This document shows, piece after piece, positions 25,280 through 33,991 of a stretch of DNA of 64,000 bases. The notes below the pieces were generated by a model. That model saw only the letters and a list, made by a program, of their open reading frames with translations, was not told where the DNA came from and made no database searches. The position numbers and the translations under genes were made by a program. Where the stretch lies: assembly GCF_900111275.1 (NCBI RefSeq), contig NZ_FOGR01000003.1, positions 186,001 through 250,000 of the forward strand. The letters run 5' to 3'. Numbering within the stretch: the stretch's first letter is position 1; each line of letters opens with the position of its first letter. Origin of the DNA: Rhizobium sp. NFR03 (GTDB lineage Bacteria; Pseudomonadota; Alphaproteobacteria; Rhizobiales; Rhizobiaceae).

Positions 25280-26749
25280 ATGAAGAGAAGCGTAGTGTCC
25301 ATGCCAACATTGAACGGTTCCACCGAGCGTCAGCCGACCCCATTCTTCAAAGCGGCTTCACGTATGATCGTTGCCTCCGTCATGGCGGTCTGTGTTTTCG
25401 CAGCACCAGCCCTGGCAGCCAATTACGCCGGCATCGTCGTCGATGCGAAAACCGGCAAGGTGCTCTACAGCGAAGATGCCGATAGCCTGCGCTATCCGGC
25501 TTCGCTGACGAAGATGATGACCCTCTACCTCACCTTCGAAGCGCTGGAAGCCGGCAAGGTCCGCAAGGATACGCCTGTTCCCTTCACGAAAAAGGCCTCT
25601 GCCGAACCGCCATCCAAGCTTGGCGTTCGCGCCGGCCAGACGATCACCGTCGAGCAGGCCATCCAGGCTCTGGTCACGCGCTCCGCCAACGATGCAGCAA
25701 CCGCTCTCGGCGAGTTTCTCGGCGGCTCGGAAGACCGCTTCGCCCGCATCATGACGAACAAGGCCCGTGCGCTCGGCATGACGCGCACCACCTATCGCAA
25801 CGCCAACGGCCTGCCGAACGACGCGCAGATGACGACGGCGCGCGACCAGGCGCGGCTCGGCATGGCGCTTCGCCAGCATTTCCCACAGTATTACAGCTAC
25901 TTCTCCACCCGCAGCTTCCGCTTCGGCAAGCAGGTCATCGGCAATCACAACCGGCTTCTCGGCAATGTCCGCGGCGTCGACGGCATCAAGACCGGTTACA
26001 CCCGCGCTGCAGGCTTCAACCTCGTGACCTCGGCCCAGGCCGATGGCCGCAGCATCGTCGGCGTCGTGCTCGGCGGCAAGTCGGGCGGTGCCCGCGACGC
26101 CCAGATGCGGGCGCTCGTTGCCAAGTACATGCCGGCTGCCTCGCGCAGCGGCAGTGGCAACCTCGTTGCGGAAACGCAGGATGCGCCGACCCTGTCGGCA
26201 ACCGAAGAGCAGGCTGTCTCGACCGCAGCCGTCACCGGCGGCAGCTTCAACCTGCCCAACAGCGGCCCTCTGCCGGGTGCCCGTTATAGCGAAGAAACGA
26301 CCCGTAGCGTCGAAGTCGCCTATGCCGCAGAGCCCAAGGTCAGTGCCAATCCGGTTCTCGCTGCCAAGCCCAACACGCTGGAAGCTCAGAGCCAGAAGCT
26401 GGCCTCGCTCGGCAGCAACGCCTCGATCGACCGCCAGGTTACGAACTCCGTCGCCAAGAACGTCTCCGCGCCGGTCACCGAAGAAGACGTCGTTGCACCG
26501 TCTTCCGGCTGGATCATCCAGATCGGCGCAACGCCGGACAAGGACCAGGCCATGACCCTTCTCGGCAACGCCAAGGAAAAGGGCGGCAAGGCTCTGTCTG
26601 CCGCAAAGCCCTTCACCGTCGCCGTATCCAGCGGCAGCAGCCAGCTGTACCGCGCCCGCTTCGCCGGCTTCTCCAGCCAGGACAAGGCCCTGAACGCCTG
26701 CTCCGCACTGAAGAAGAAGGGCTTCGCCTGCTGGGCTGCCGCCCAGTAA
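25280..26749 (+). CDS. dacC: D-alanyl-D-alanine carboxypeptidase (PBP5/6 family) with C-terminal SPOR domain
   Basis: This penicillin-binding protein trims the terminal D-Ala from peptidoglycan stem peptides in the periplasm. After a signal segment (IVASVMAVCVFAAPALA, cleavage near residue 47) come the active-site motifs S75-L-T-K78, S135-A-N137 and K237-T-G239. Instead of the PBP5 C-terminal membrane anchor, a Ser/Ala/Thr-rich linker leads to a SPOR domain (about 415-489, GWIIQIGATPDKDQA...SQLYRARFAGF), which binds denuded glycan at the division septum. The fusion implies septal targeting, a layout known in alphaproteobacteria. The gene symbol is by family, and the exact paralogue name is uncertain. 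Confidence 0.93.
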   Translation: MKRSVVSMPTLNGSTERQPTPFFKAASRMIVASVMAVCVFAAPALAANYAGIVVDAKTGKVLYSEDADSLRYPASLTKMMTLYLTFEALEAGKVRKDTPVPFTKKASAEPPSKLGVRAGQTITVEQAIQALVTRSANDAATALGEFLGGSEDRFARIMTNKARALGMTRTTYRNANGLPNDAQMTTARDQARLGMALRQHFPQYYSYFSTRSFRFGKQVIGNHNRLLGNVRGVDGIKTGYTRAAGFNLVTSAQADGRSIVGVVLGGKSGGARDAQMRALVAKYMPAASRSGSGNLVAETQDAPTLSATEEQAVSTAAVTGGSFNLPNSGPLPGARYSEETTRSVEVAYAAEPKVSANPVLAAKPNTLEAQSQKLASLGSNASIDRQVTNSVAKNVSAPVTEEDVVAPSSGWIIQIGATPDKDQAMTLLGNAKEKGGKALSAAKPFTVAVSSGSSQLYRARFAGFSSQDKALNACSALKKKGFACWAAAQ

Positions 26750-26868
26750 GGCGCCCACTGCGGGGCAGGCCGGCGGCAACGCTGAACCTTCCCCATCTTT
26801 CGAGCGCCGGCGTCTTTTACGTTTTGCCGGCCTCATCCTCGGATTTGTTTTGCGTAACGGGGTCAGTC

Positions 26869-27138
26869 ATGTCGATGAATGAGAATGGCTCGGGAGCGCC
26901 TCTGGCTCCCGAAAACAAGGTCCGCCGCGACCCGCGCCGGGGGCTCCATCCCCTCCACGAGGCAGCGATGCGGATTGCGGAACTCGGGGCCAAGCCCCGC
27001 TCCAAAACCAAGGATCTGGTGGGGATGCTCCTCACGCACGGTGCGCGGGCCTGGCGCTCGACGCAACCGGATGTGTCGATCCACCTCCACGTCACGGCGC
27101 CATCCTCGCGCCGCCCGGTCCGGCTTCGAATCAAGTAG
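26869..27138 (+). CDS. Small basic hypothetical protein (89 aa)
   Basis: This short, arginine-rich protein (MSMNENGSGAPLAPEN... then RDPRRGLHPLHEAAMRIAEL and a basic tail ending RRPVRLRIK) has no motif that I can name. It begins 120 bases after dacC on the same strand, has a GGGG element before the ATG and is followed within 25 bases by a clear terminator, which supports its being a real transcript end. A competing 167-residue frame on the opposite strand is judged a shadow. The alternative start two codons later (ATG at 26875) is equally possible. Confidence 0.5.
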   Translation: MSMNENGSGAPLAPENKVRRDPRRGLHPLHEAAMRIAELGAKPRSKTKDLVGMLLTHGARAWRSTQPDVSIHLHVTAPSSRRPVRLRIK

Positions 27139-27161
27139 ATTACATTCAGCCAAGAACGAAG

Positions 27162-27194
27162 AACGCCCGCCGCGTGGTTCCACCGGCGGGCGTT
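27162..27194. terminator. Bidirectional intrinsic terminator
   Basis: Perfect 10-bp arms, aacgcccgcc (27162-27171) and ggcgggcgtt (27185-27194), lie between the plus-strand small gene and the convergent DUF1489 gene. The T-rich tail is modest on both sides. Confidence 0.75.
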
Positions 27195-27214
27195 TCCGTT
27201 GAACGGTATATTGA

Positions 27215-27643
27215 TCAGAGAAGGCCGAGTTCGGTCAGTTCGCGGCGCAGATCGCTCGGCATATCGGCCGTCTCGGAGGCGAGATCGCGCGGCGCATCGG
27301 CTTCCGTCAGGTAGCGCCAACCCTGGAAAGGGCGTCTCGGCTGGAAGTCCGTATCGATGACTTCAGGCCCGAGGATCAGGTTACAGCGCCCGATACCTTC
27401 GCCATCCGTGAAGGTGGTAATGTCGAGCAGGCGCTGGCGGGCCTGCACCTGACCTTTGATGACCCAGTAGAGCGAACCGCCATCCAGCAGTTCCTCCGTC
27501 CGCTTCGGCACCATGCGGGTGGTATGAAAGGAGTGCGGCGCGTGGCCCGCGGACATCGCGTTCAGCGCCCGATGGGCAACCCATTCGCGCAGATCGTCTA
27601 TCGACGTTGCGCCGACGCAAAGCTTGAGGAGATGCAAGGCCAT
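27215..27643 (-). CDS. DUF1489 family protein
   Basis: The 142-residue product matches DUF1489, a family restricted to alphaproteobacteria: MALHLLKLCVGATSIDDL at the start, HTTRMVPKRTEELLDGGSLYWVIKG in the centre (split here only as family text) and CNLILGPEVIDTDFQPRRPFQGWRYL near the end. No enzymatic residues are known. It is a compact cytosolic protein without transmembrane segments. It lies 50 bases downstream of the serine dehydratase gene on the same strand, so the two may be co-transcribed; no functional link is known. Confidence 0.88.
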   Translation of the reverse strand: MALHLLKLCVGATSIDDLREWVAHRALNAMSAGHAPHSFHTTRMVPKRTEELLDGGSLYWVIKGQVQARQRLLDITTFTDGEGIGRCNLILGPEVIDTDFQPRRPFQGWRYLTEADAPRDLASETADMPSDLRRELTELGLL

Positions 27644-27693
27644 GATGCCGCGTTCAACACCCTTGGCGCCGCCCCGTCAAGAGGCGTGCTTGC

Positions 27694-29094
27694 TCAGCAC
27701 TCGACCACGTTGACCGCGAGACCACCGGTCGAGGTTTCCTTGTACTTGTCATGCATATCGACACCGGTCTGGCGCATGGTCTCGATACAGGCATCCAGTG
27801 GCACGAAATGGCTACCGTCGCCCTTAAGGGCGAGAGACGCGGCTGTAACCGCCTTGACGGCACCGAGGGCATTGCGCTCGATGCACGGCACCTGCACGAG
27901 GCCCGCCACCGGGTCGCAGGTCATGCCGAGGTGGTGCTCCAGCGCGATCTCGGCCGCATTCTCGATTTGCTCCGGTGTCGCGCCCATGACGGCAGCAAGG
28001 CCGGCGGCAGCCATTGCGGAGGCGGAGCCCACCTCCCCCTGACAGCCGACTTCGGCGCCCGAGATCGACGCGTTGAACTTGATGATGCCACCGATTGCGG
28101 CCGCGGTCAGCAGATAGTCGCGAATGCCGTTATCATCCGCGTCCTCGTGAAAATGCAGATAGTAGCGGATGGTCGCCGGCACCACGCCGGCTGCGCCGTT
28201 GGTCGGGGATGTCACCACCCGCCCACCGGCGGCATTCTCCTCGTTGACGGCCATGGCGTAGACGCTCAGCCAGTCGTTTGCGAGGAGCGGGTTGACCTTG
28301 TTGGAGCGCCATTCCTGTTCCAGCTTGTCATGGATCATTCCCGCGCGGCGGCGGACCTTCAGCCCGCCCGGCAAGATACCTTCCTGCGCGAGCCCTCGCT
28401 CGATGCAGCTCTTCATGGCGGCCCAGATCCGGTCGAGGCCGGCATCCAGCTCCTCGCGCGACATCGAACATTCCTCGTTCGCACGTTTCATCTGCGCGAT
28501 GGAGAGGCCAGATCGCGCCGCCATTTCCAGCATCTGCTTCGCATTGGCGAAGGGATACGGCACCTTGACACCGCCCGGCTTGGTCTTGGAGGCACGCATC
28601 GCCTCCAGTTCGGTGTCCGTGACGACGAAGCCGCCGCCGATGGAGTAATAGACCCGCTTCAGCAGCAGGCGACCGTCCTTGTCGAAGGCGGAGAAGGACA
28701 TGCCGTTGGCATGGCCGGGAAGCGGCACTTTCTTGTCGAAGACGAGATCGATCTTCGGCTGGAACCGGTAGGTTGGATGTCCGGGCGGCGTGATCTCGCC
28801 GGTCCGCTCGACGGCCTCGATGATGCCGTCCATGCGATCGGGATCGACCCGATCCGGACGTTCCCCCATCAGCCCGAGCACGACCGCCCTGCCCGAGCCA
28901 TGGCCGATGCCCGTATGGGCGAGCGAGCCGTGCAGGCTTGTTGTGATGGCATTGACACTGGCACCGGCCGGACGTGGCCAGTCCGACGACAGGATCAGCT
29001 CCAGAAACCGGTTGGCCGCCGACATCGGCCCCATGGTGTGGGAACTCGACGGGCCGATGCCGATCTTGAAAACGTCGAAAACCGAAAGAAACAT
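27694..29094 (-). CDS. sdaA: L-serine ammonia-lyase (L-serine dehydratase), iron-sulfur type
   Basis: SdaA deaminates L-serine to pyruvate with an oxygen-labile 4Fe-4S cluster. The 466-residue single-chain enzyme begins with the beta-domain text [22 protein letters not shown], the family signature, and continues with the alpha domain containing [17 protein letters not shown] and [17 protein letters not shown], whose cysteines hold the cluster. The ATG at 29094 is chosen because the signature starts immediately after it; upstream in-frame sequence is not conserved. It is divergent from the DUF599 gene. Confidence 0.95.
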   Translation of the reverse strand: MFLSVFDVFKIGIGPSSSHTMGPMSAANRFLELILSSDWPRPAGASVNAITTSLHGSLAHTGIGHGSGRAVVLGLMGERPDRVDPDRMDGIIEAVERTGEITPPGHPTYRFQPKIDLVFDKKVPLPGHANGMSFSAFDKDGRLLLKRVYYSIGGGFVVTDTELEAMRASKTKPGGVKVPYPFANAKQMLEMAARSGLSIAQMKRANEECSMSREELDAGLDRIWAAMKSCIERGLAQEGILPGGLKVRRRAGMIHDKLEQEWRSNKVNPLLANDWLSVYAMAVNEENAAGGRVVTSPTNGAAGVVPATIRYYLHFHEDADDNGIRDYLLTAAAIGGIIKFNASISGAEVGCQGEVGSASAMAAAGLAAVMGATPEQIENAAEIALEHHLGMTCDPVAGLVQVPCIERNALGAVKAVTAASLALKGDGSHFVPLDACIETMRQTGVDMHDKYKETSTGGLAVNVVEC

Positions 29095-29262
29095 CGAAAC
29101 CCCGATCTGCGCCAGATTGCGCATTCCCCATGGCCGACCATAGGTCATTGCCGGCCCCGCCGGGCGGTGATCGACCGACATCCGGTTGAGTGCGCGCGAC
29201 ATGCAGATCGGCCTTGCTTTGCAGCATATTGCTTTTTCGGGCGAGCATGCCACAAGAGCCGC

Positions 29263-29946
29263 ATGGTTCTGGTCGATTATATCGCACTTCTCGTGTTTGC
29301 GCTGCTCTGGGGCGGCTATGTCTGGGTGACCGACCGACGCACTGTCTTCGGCCGCACGAGCCTGTCGCGCCTGATGATCGAGCGCCGGCGCCGATGGATT
29401 CTAAATTCGCTCAATCGCGACCTCAAGATGATCGACACCCAGATCATCGCCGGCCTTCAGGCAGGCACTGCCTTCTTCGCATCCACCTGCATCTTCGCGC
29501 TCGGTGGCTGCTTTGCCCTGCTCGGCCGGGCGATGGAGGCACAGGCGATCTTCAACGACCTTCCCTACGTCTTCCAGGGCGGTCGCACAGCCTTCGAACT
29601 CAAAGTCGGAGGCCTGACCTGCATCTTCGGCTACGCCTTCTTCAAGTTCGGATGGTCCTATCGCCTGTTCAACTATTGCTCGATCCTGATTGGCGGCATA
29701 CCCATGCTGTCAGAAACCAAAGTAGACCGGGCATCGGCGGAACGGGCGGCAGAGCGCGCGATCCGGATGAATGTCGTTGCCGCCAAGCACTTCAATGCGG
29801 GCCTGCGCAGCATCTTCCTGTCGATCGGCTATCTCGGCTGGTTCGTCAGCCCCTATATCCTGATGGGCGCCACCTGCGTGGTGATCGTCGTCCTCTTCCG
29901 CCGGCAATTCTTTTCCGAAGCGCGGGATGCGCTTCTGGAGCCATGA
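29263..29946 (+). CDS. DUF599 family multi-pass membrane protein
   Basis: The 227-residue protein has about four to five transmembrane helices: an N-terminal one (YIALLVFALLWGGYVWV), one near residues 65-90 (GTAFFASTCIFALGGCFALLG), one near 115-145, and a C-terminal pair near 183-213. The cytoplasmic RRRRWILNSLNRDLKMIDTQI stretch and the RAAERAIRMNVVAAKHFNAG segment are typical of DUF599. Function is unknown. The gene is divergent from sdaA and is followed 100 bases later by a membrane acyltransferase-like gene on the same strand. Confidence 0.85.
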   Translation: MVLVDYIALLVFALLWGGYVWVTDRRTVFGRTSLSRLMIERRRRWILNSLNRDLKMIDTQIIAGLQAGTAFFASTCIFALGGCFALLGRAMEAQAIFNDLPYVFQGGRTAFELKVGGLTCIFGYAFFKFGWSYRLFNYCSILIGGIPMLSETKVDRASAERAAERAIRMNVVAAKHFNAGLRSIFLSIGYLGWFVSPYILMGATCVVIVVLFRRQFFSEARDALLEP

Positions 29947-30048
29947 CATTCGACGGCTGACATCCGCAGGCCTTCGTCCTGACGTTCATGCGTGCTTCTG
30001 TTCGTTCATCGGCTTAACGTCCGCAGCGCATGCTTTAAGGAACTTCCC

Positions 30049-31065
30049 ATGTCGCGTACAGAAATGATGGCATCGCCGTCTCCCGAAGCGTCCGTTTTGC
30101 CACCTGCGGAAACGCGTCCCTCGCGCCGCCGGTTCGGCTGGCTGGACGTCGTTCGCGGCATCGCGATCCTTGCCATGGCGAGCTATCATTTTTCGTGGGA
30201 TCTCGAATATTTCGGCTATCTCGCACCCGGCACCGTCGGCACCGGGCTGTTCAAATATTATGCGCGGGGCATCGCCAGCAGCTTCCTGCTGCTTGCCGGC
30301 TTCAGTCTCGTGCTCGGCCACTTTCCCCGTTTCCGGCGCCGACCGTTCCTGATCCGCTTCGGAAAGATCGCGGCGGCGGCGGCCGTGATCAGCATTGCCA
30401 CCTGGTTCGCGTTTCCCTCGGGCTTCATCTTCTTCGGCATTCTCCACGCGATCGCAGCAGCCAGCCTCATCGGCCTCCTGTTCCTCCGCCTGCCGGTCGC
30501 GGTCACGCTGGTGGCGGCCGTCGCCGCGTTTCTCGCACCGCTCTACTTTCGCTCGGCCTTCTTCGATATGCCGGCGCTCTGGTGGGTCGGGCTATCGGAA
30601 ACGCTGCCACGGTCCAACGATTACGTCCCGCTCCTGCCGTGGCTGGCGCCATACCTTACCGGCATAGCGGTCGGTCGTATCGCACTAGCTTCGGGATGGC
30701 TCGACAGGACGGCACCTTCAGAACGTCAGCCCAGCCGGCTCTCGCGCGCCCTCGCATTCGCCGGTCGGCACAGCTTGCCGATCTACCTCATCCATCAGCC
30801 GCTGCTGTTCTCGCTGGTCGCGCTCTTCGCCATGGTTCATCCGGCGCCCCGCCCCGATCCGCGACCAGCTTTTCAGTCGAGCTGCATGGCAACCTGCACC
30901 GGCGACCAGACGCAGACGTTCTGCACGCGGTTCTGCGGCTGTACCCTGGACAGGCTGGTCGAACAGAACCTGCTCGACCCCCTCGACCGAGGTCAGATCG
31001 ACGGGCGCACGGATAGCCGTATTTCCGAGATTGCCGGGCAATGCACAATGAAGGCGCAGGAGTAG
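30049..31065 (+). CDS. HGSNAT/DUF1624-type membrane acyltransferase-like protein with Cys-rich tail
   Basis: This 338-residue protein has eight or more helices. It opens with RRFGWLDVVRGIAILAMASYHFSWDLEYF, divided by the family signature (D-x-x-R-G-h-A-I-h-x-M-x-x-Y-H), characteristic of heparan-alpha-glucosaminide N-acetyltransferase-like DUF1624 proteins. The catalytic histidine of the family would lie in this YHF segment. The last 60 residues form a soluble tail with cysteines in CMATCTGD and FCTRFCGC, possibly a disulfide or metal site. Substrates of bacterial members are unknown. The ATG at 30049 gives the best match to the family start. Confidence 0.85.
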   Translation: MSRTEMMASPSPEASVLPPAETRPSRRRFGWLDVVRGIAILAMASYHFSWDLEYFGYLAPGTVGTGLFKYYARGIASSFLLLAGFSLVLGHFPRFRRRPFLIRFGKIAAAAAVISIATWFAFPSGFIFFGILHAIAAASLIGLLFLRLPVAVTLVAAVAAFLAPLYFRSAFFDMPALWWVGLSETLPRSNDYVPLLPWLAPYLTGIAVGRIALASGWLDRTAPSERQPSRLSRALAFAGRHSLPIYLIHQPLLFSLVALFAMVHPAPRPDPRPAFQSSCMATCTGDQTQTFCTRFCGCTLDRLVEQNLLDPLDRGQIDGRTDSRISEIAGQCTMKAQE

Positions 31066-31074
31066 TCAGCTCCA

Positions 31075-31131
31075 AAAACACGAACGCCGCGACAGATCTC
31101 CATCGCGGCGAAAGGCATGTCTCCGTGTTTT
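31075..31131. terminator. Nested bidirectional terminator
   Basis: An inner perfect 8-bp stem, cgccgcga (31085-31092) with tcgcggcg (31103-31110), sits inside an outer stem, aaaacacg (31075-31082) with cgtgtttt (31124-31131). It separates the plus-strand DUF1624 gene from the convergent MerR gene. The minus strand has a TTTTT run after the stem. Confidence 0.7.
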
Positions 31132-31137
31132 ACGGGT

Positions 31138-31536
31138 TCAGGTGCCGACGCCGATTTCGGCCAACCGTGTCAGGCAGGCTTCCTCGACATTGCTCATTTC
31201 CTCCAGCGTTTCCTCGATATCGCGGCGCTTCTGAATCAGTTCTGCACGTTTGTCCTCAAGCCGCTTCATCATCAGGCGGAGCTGCCCGGCCTCGCCCGGC
31301 GGCTCCTTGTAGACCTGTATGATCTCCCGGATCTCCGCAATACTGAAGCCGATCCGCCGCCCGCGCAGGATCTCCTTGATCAGATGCCTGTCCGTCGAGC
31401 GAAAGAAGCGGGTGCGACCCCGCCGCTCGGGATGGATCAGCCCTTCGTCTTCATAGAAACGAAGTGTGCGAGTGGAGACACCGAATTCCCGTGTCAGTTC
31501 CGTGATGGTATAATACTTGTCCAAACCGTGCCTCAT
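31138..31536 (-). CDS. MerR-family transcriptional regulator (LiuR-like)
   Basis: The protein carries a MerR winged-helix DNA-binding domain (YYTITELTREFGVSTRTLRFYEDEGLIHPERRGRTR region, broken by the RFYE turn), a hinge LRGRRIGFSIAEIREII and a C-terminal coiled-coil dimerisation helix with CLTRLAEIGVG at the end, close to LiuR regulators of branched-chain amino-acid/acyl-CoA catabolism. An ATG at 31563 gives 141 residues, but that codon lies inside a palindromic operator within the promoter. The ATG at 31536 (132 residues) starts just after the -10 box and is preferred, making the message nearly leaderless. No catabolic genes are adjacent, so its targets lie elsewhere. Confidence 0.85.
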   Translation of the reverse strand: MRHGLDKYYTITELTREFGVSTRTLRFYEDEGLIHPERRGRTRFFRSTDRHLIKEILRGRRIGFSIAEIREIIQVYKEPPGEAGQLRLMMKRLEDKRAELIQKRRDIEETLEEMSNVEEACLTRLAEIGVGT

Positions 31537-31549
31537 CTGCCAGACGGAA

Positions 31550-31578
31550 ATCCTGAGCGACATTTACGTAAAAGTCAA
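31550..31578 (-). promoter_or_regulatory. MerR-type promoter with palindromic operator in the spacer
   Basis: Reading the minus strand: -35 TTGACT (31573-31578), a 17-base spacer whose upstream part is the perfect palindrome TTTACGTAAA (31563-31572), and -10 CAGGAT (31550-31555). MerR regulators bind within the -35/-10 spacer, and LiuR-like proteins are known to prefer TTTACGTAAA-type sites. This reads as autoregulation (inference). Confidence 0.6.
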
Positions 31579-31652
31579 TGCGCACGAACAGATCGACGCG
31601 TATCTGCGGTGACAGCACCGTTTGCCGCGCCTTAACGCCGTCGTGCCTCAGT

Positions 31653-33080
31653 CTAGTGAATCCCGAACCACCATGTCGCAAGGCCCAGGAACGCGAAAAA
31701 GCCGGTGACATCCGTCACCGTCGTCACGAAGACGGCGGAGGACACGGCTGGGTCCGCACCGAACTTGTCGAGCAGCAGAGGAATGAAGATGCCGGCCAGC
31801 GCTGCGGCGATCATGTTGATCAGCATGGCTGTCGCGATGATGCCGCCGATATCAGCACTCTGGAACCACGTTCCCGCGGCGAGACCAATAAGAAGCCCGA
31901 ACAGCGCGCCATTTATGAGACCCACGCCGGCTTCGCGCCGGATGACGCGGAAGGCATTGTGGATGTCGAGATCGCGCGTCGCAAGCGCGCGCACCGTCAC
32001 CGTCATGGTCTGCGATCCCGCATTGCCGCCCATGCCGGCGACGATGGGCATGAGGACCGCGAGTGCGACGATATGCTCGATCGCCTTGTCGAAGAGGCCG
32101 ATGACCGAAGCCGCAAGCATGGCAGTAAACAGGTTGACCATCAGCCAGACGACGCGCGAGCGCGACGTATCGAGCACGGTGTCCGACAGCTCTTCATCGC
32201 CGACGCCGCCGAGACGCATGATGTCCTCCTCGGCCTCTTCCTGAATAACGTCGACGACATCGTCGATGGTGAGCACGCCGACAAGGCGCTGGTTTTCATC
32301 GACAACAGCTGCCGAGAGCAGGTTGTACTGCTCGAATACCTGTGCCGCCTCTTCCTGGTCCATCTCGGCCGGCACCGGATGGTTGGTTTCGCGCATAATC
32401 GATTCGATCTTGACCGAACGCTTGGTGCGCAGGATGCGGTCGAGATCGATGGTGCCGAGCAGCCGGAAGGTGGGATCGATCACGAAGATCTGCGTGAAGC
32501 TCTCGGGTAGTTCGGTGTCTTCACGCATATAGTCGATCGTCTGCCCCACCGTCCAGAACGGCGGCACCGCGACGAATTCCGTCTGCATGCGCCGGCCGGC
32601 GGTCGATTCGGGATAATCGAGCGAGCGGCGCAGGCGCACGCGTTCGGTGAAGGGAAGCTTGGCGAGGATCGCTTCCTGATCTTCCTGATCCATGTCTTCG
32701 AGAATGTAGACGGCATCGTCCGAATCCATCTCACCGAGTGCTGCCGCGATCTGCTCGTTCGGCAGGTGCTCGACGATATCGAGACGGATTGCCTCGTCCA
32801 CTTCGGTCAGCGCGGAAAGGTCGAATTCGTCGCCCAGCAGCGACACCATGGCGCGGCGCTGTTCAGGATTGATCGCTTCGAGAAGATCGCCCATTTCCGA
32901 CGCGTGAAGGCGCGCCACATGCTGACGGAGATAGAGAACATCGCGATCAGCGATCGCGGCGCCGACATGCATCAGATAATCGGAGCGGACCGATCCATCC
33001 TCGGCGTAGATGTCAGCCCCGTCATAGGCGTCATCAGCCTCGAGAACGCGCGTTTCCATGTCGTCGCCGGTGTTGCTCAT
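31653..33080 (-). CDS. mgtE: Magnesium transporter MgtE
   Basis: MgtE is a Mg2+-gated channel for magnesium uptake. The 475-residue protein shows all parts in order: an acidic N domain (HVARLHASEMGDLLEAI through LGEMDSDDAVYILEDM, with many Mg-sensing acids), a CBS pair (FVIDPTFRLLGTIDLDRIL and AAVVDENQRLVGVLTIDDV), a connecting plug helix (IQEEAEEDIMRLGG), and five transmembrane helices with the pore signature PIVAGMGGNAGSQTMTV. The minus-strand leader has a 7-bp hairpin at 33171-33191. The gene lies 90 bases upstream of the MerR regulator's promoter. Confidence 0.96.
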   Translation of the reverse strand: MSNTGDDMETRVLEADDAYDGADIYAEDGSVRSDYLMHVGAAIADRDVLYLRQHVARLHASEMGDLLEAINPEQRRAMVSLLGDEFDLSALTEVDEAIRLDIVEHLPNEQIAAALGEMDSDDAVYILEDMDQEDQEAILAKLPFTERVRLRRSLDYPESTAGRRMQTEFVAVPPFWTVGQTIDYMREDTELPESFTQIFVIDPTFRLLGTIDLDRILRTKRSVKIESIMRETNHPVPAEMDQEEAAQVFEQYNLLSAAVVDENQRLVGVLTIDDVVDVIQEEAEEDIMRLGGVGDEELSDTVLDTSRSRVVWLMVNLFTAMLAASVIGLFDKAIEHIVALAVLMPIVAGMGGNAGSQTMTVTVRALATRDLDIHNAFRVIRREAGVGLINGALFGLLIGLAAGTWFQSADIGGIIATAMLINMIAAALAGIFIPLLLDKFGADPAVSSAVFVTTVTDVTGFFAFLGLATWWFGIH

Positions 33081-33413
33081 CTGCCCGCCTCGCGATCGTT
33101 CAGCCGTTCCGGGCGCCGGACCGATGCCCGAGGCTTGTGGGAAGGCTCTGCCAGTGTCTCGATGGTTACAGGCCGGAAACCAGGTCCGGCCGCACTTCCT
33201 GCTAGAGCATGGACAGGCGTGGGTCTACCGAAGATGACGCCTGTGCCGACCATATCTGGAAAATTTGTTCAAGCTGTTGCAAGATCAAGCAAATCACCGG
33301 CCCAAGCGACTGCGGTCTGTCACATGGCGAGGATGACGACAGGTCCTTGGCAGCCCGTGATAGAAACATGATCGGGAGCCGGCGAACCTGCCGACCTCAT
33401 CTGGAGCCGACAC
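33081..33413. other. 333-bp divergent intergenic region
   Basis: It separates mgtE (minus) from the deformylase-like gene (plus). The only structure I see is an inverted repeat, ggccgga (33171-33177) with tccggcc (33185-33191), which would lie in the mgtE leader. No known Mg2+ riboswitch (M-box) pattern could be recognised by eye. Confidence 0.4.
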
Positions 33414-33914
33414 ATGCCGATCAGACCGATTATCGCCTACCCGGACGCCCGATTGAGATTGCCGGCGGAACCTGTCGGAACCTTCGACAGCGACCTTGCC
33501 GGACTTGCCAACGATCTGCTCCACACCATGCGCGCAGCTCCCGGGATCGGCATCACCGGCCCACATATCGGCATCATGAAGGCTATCACCGTCATCGAGA
33601 CAGACGAGAAGACCGGCCCAAGGACCTTCATCAACCCTCAGATCGTCAACGCCTCTACGGAAATGATGCGTCACATGGAGGGCAGCGTCTCGATGCCGGG
33701 CTTCACGGACGAGATCGAGCGTCCGAGCACCGTGACCATACGTTACCAGATGCTCGACGGCCTCTGGTGCGAGGAGGAAGCGCAAGGCCTGCTGTCCGTC
33801 TGCCTGCAGCACGAGATCGACCAGATCAACGGGATATTCTGGCTCCAGCGCCTGTCGCGACTGAAGCGGGAGCGTCTGTTGAAACGCTATGAGAAATCAT
33901 TGAAGGTCGGGTGA
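33414..33914 (+). CDS. Peptide deformylase-like protein, metal site degenerate (probably inactive)
   Basis: The 166-residue protein has the deformylase fold by sequence order, but all three active motifs are altered. Motif 1, normally G-x-G-x-A-A-x-Q, reads GIGITGPH (44-51). Motif 2, normally E-G-C-L-S with the metal cysteine, reads EGSVS (89-93). Motif 3, normally H-E-x-D-H, reads HEIDQ (133-137), keeping the glutamate but losing the second histidine. Two of three metal ligands are therefore gone. It is a paralogue and not the essential housekeeping def, which would be expected elsewhere beside fmt. It may bind formyl-Met peptides or act in another way. Confidence 0.85.
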   Translation: MPIRPIIAYPDARLRLPAEPVGTFDSDLAGLANDLLHTMRAAPGIGITGPHIGIMKAITVIETDEKTGPRTFINPQIVNASTEMMRHMEGSVSMPGFTDEIERPSTVTIRYQMLDGLWCEEEAQGLLSVCLQHEIDQINGIFWLQRLSRLKRERLLKRYEKSLKVG

Positions 33915-33963
33915 CAGGCGTTCGCGCGGAGACTTTATCGGGGTTAACCCAATGACACGACAT

Positions 33964-33987
33964 AAAAAAACCGGCCTAAGCCGGTTT
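33964..33987 (-). terminator. Terminator of the tRNA-Leu gene
   Basis: On the minus strand, AAACCGGC (33980-33987) pairs with GCCGGTTT (33968-33975) around a 4-base loop, and the stem runs into a T tract (33964-33970). It lies immediately downstream of the tRNA. Confidence 0.9.
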
Positions 33988-33991
33988 CTTT

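Noticed and set aside
25358-26836. A 492-codon frame antisense to the D,D-carboxypeptidase gene
   Set aside because: Glycine/arginine/alanine-biased shadow frame without motifs.
27751-29262. Long plus-strand open frame antisense to sdaA
   Set aside because: It is a shadow of sdaA; only its 3' end (29263-29946) encodes a real protein, the DUF599 membrane protein.
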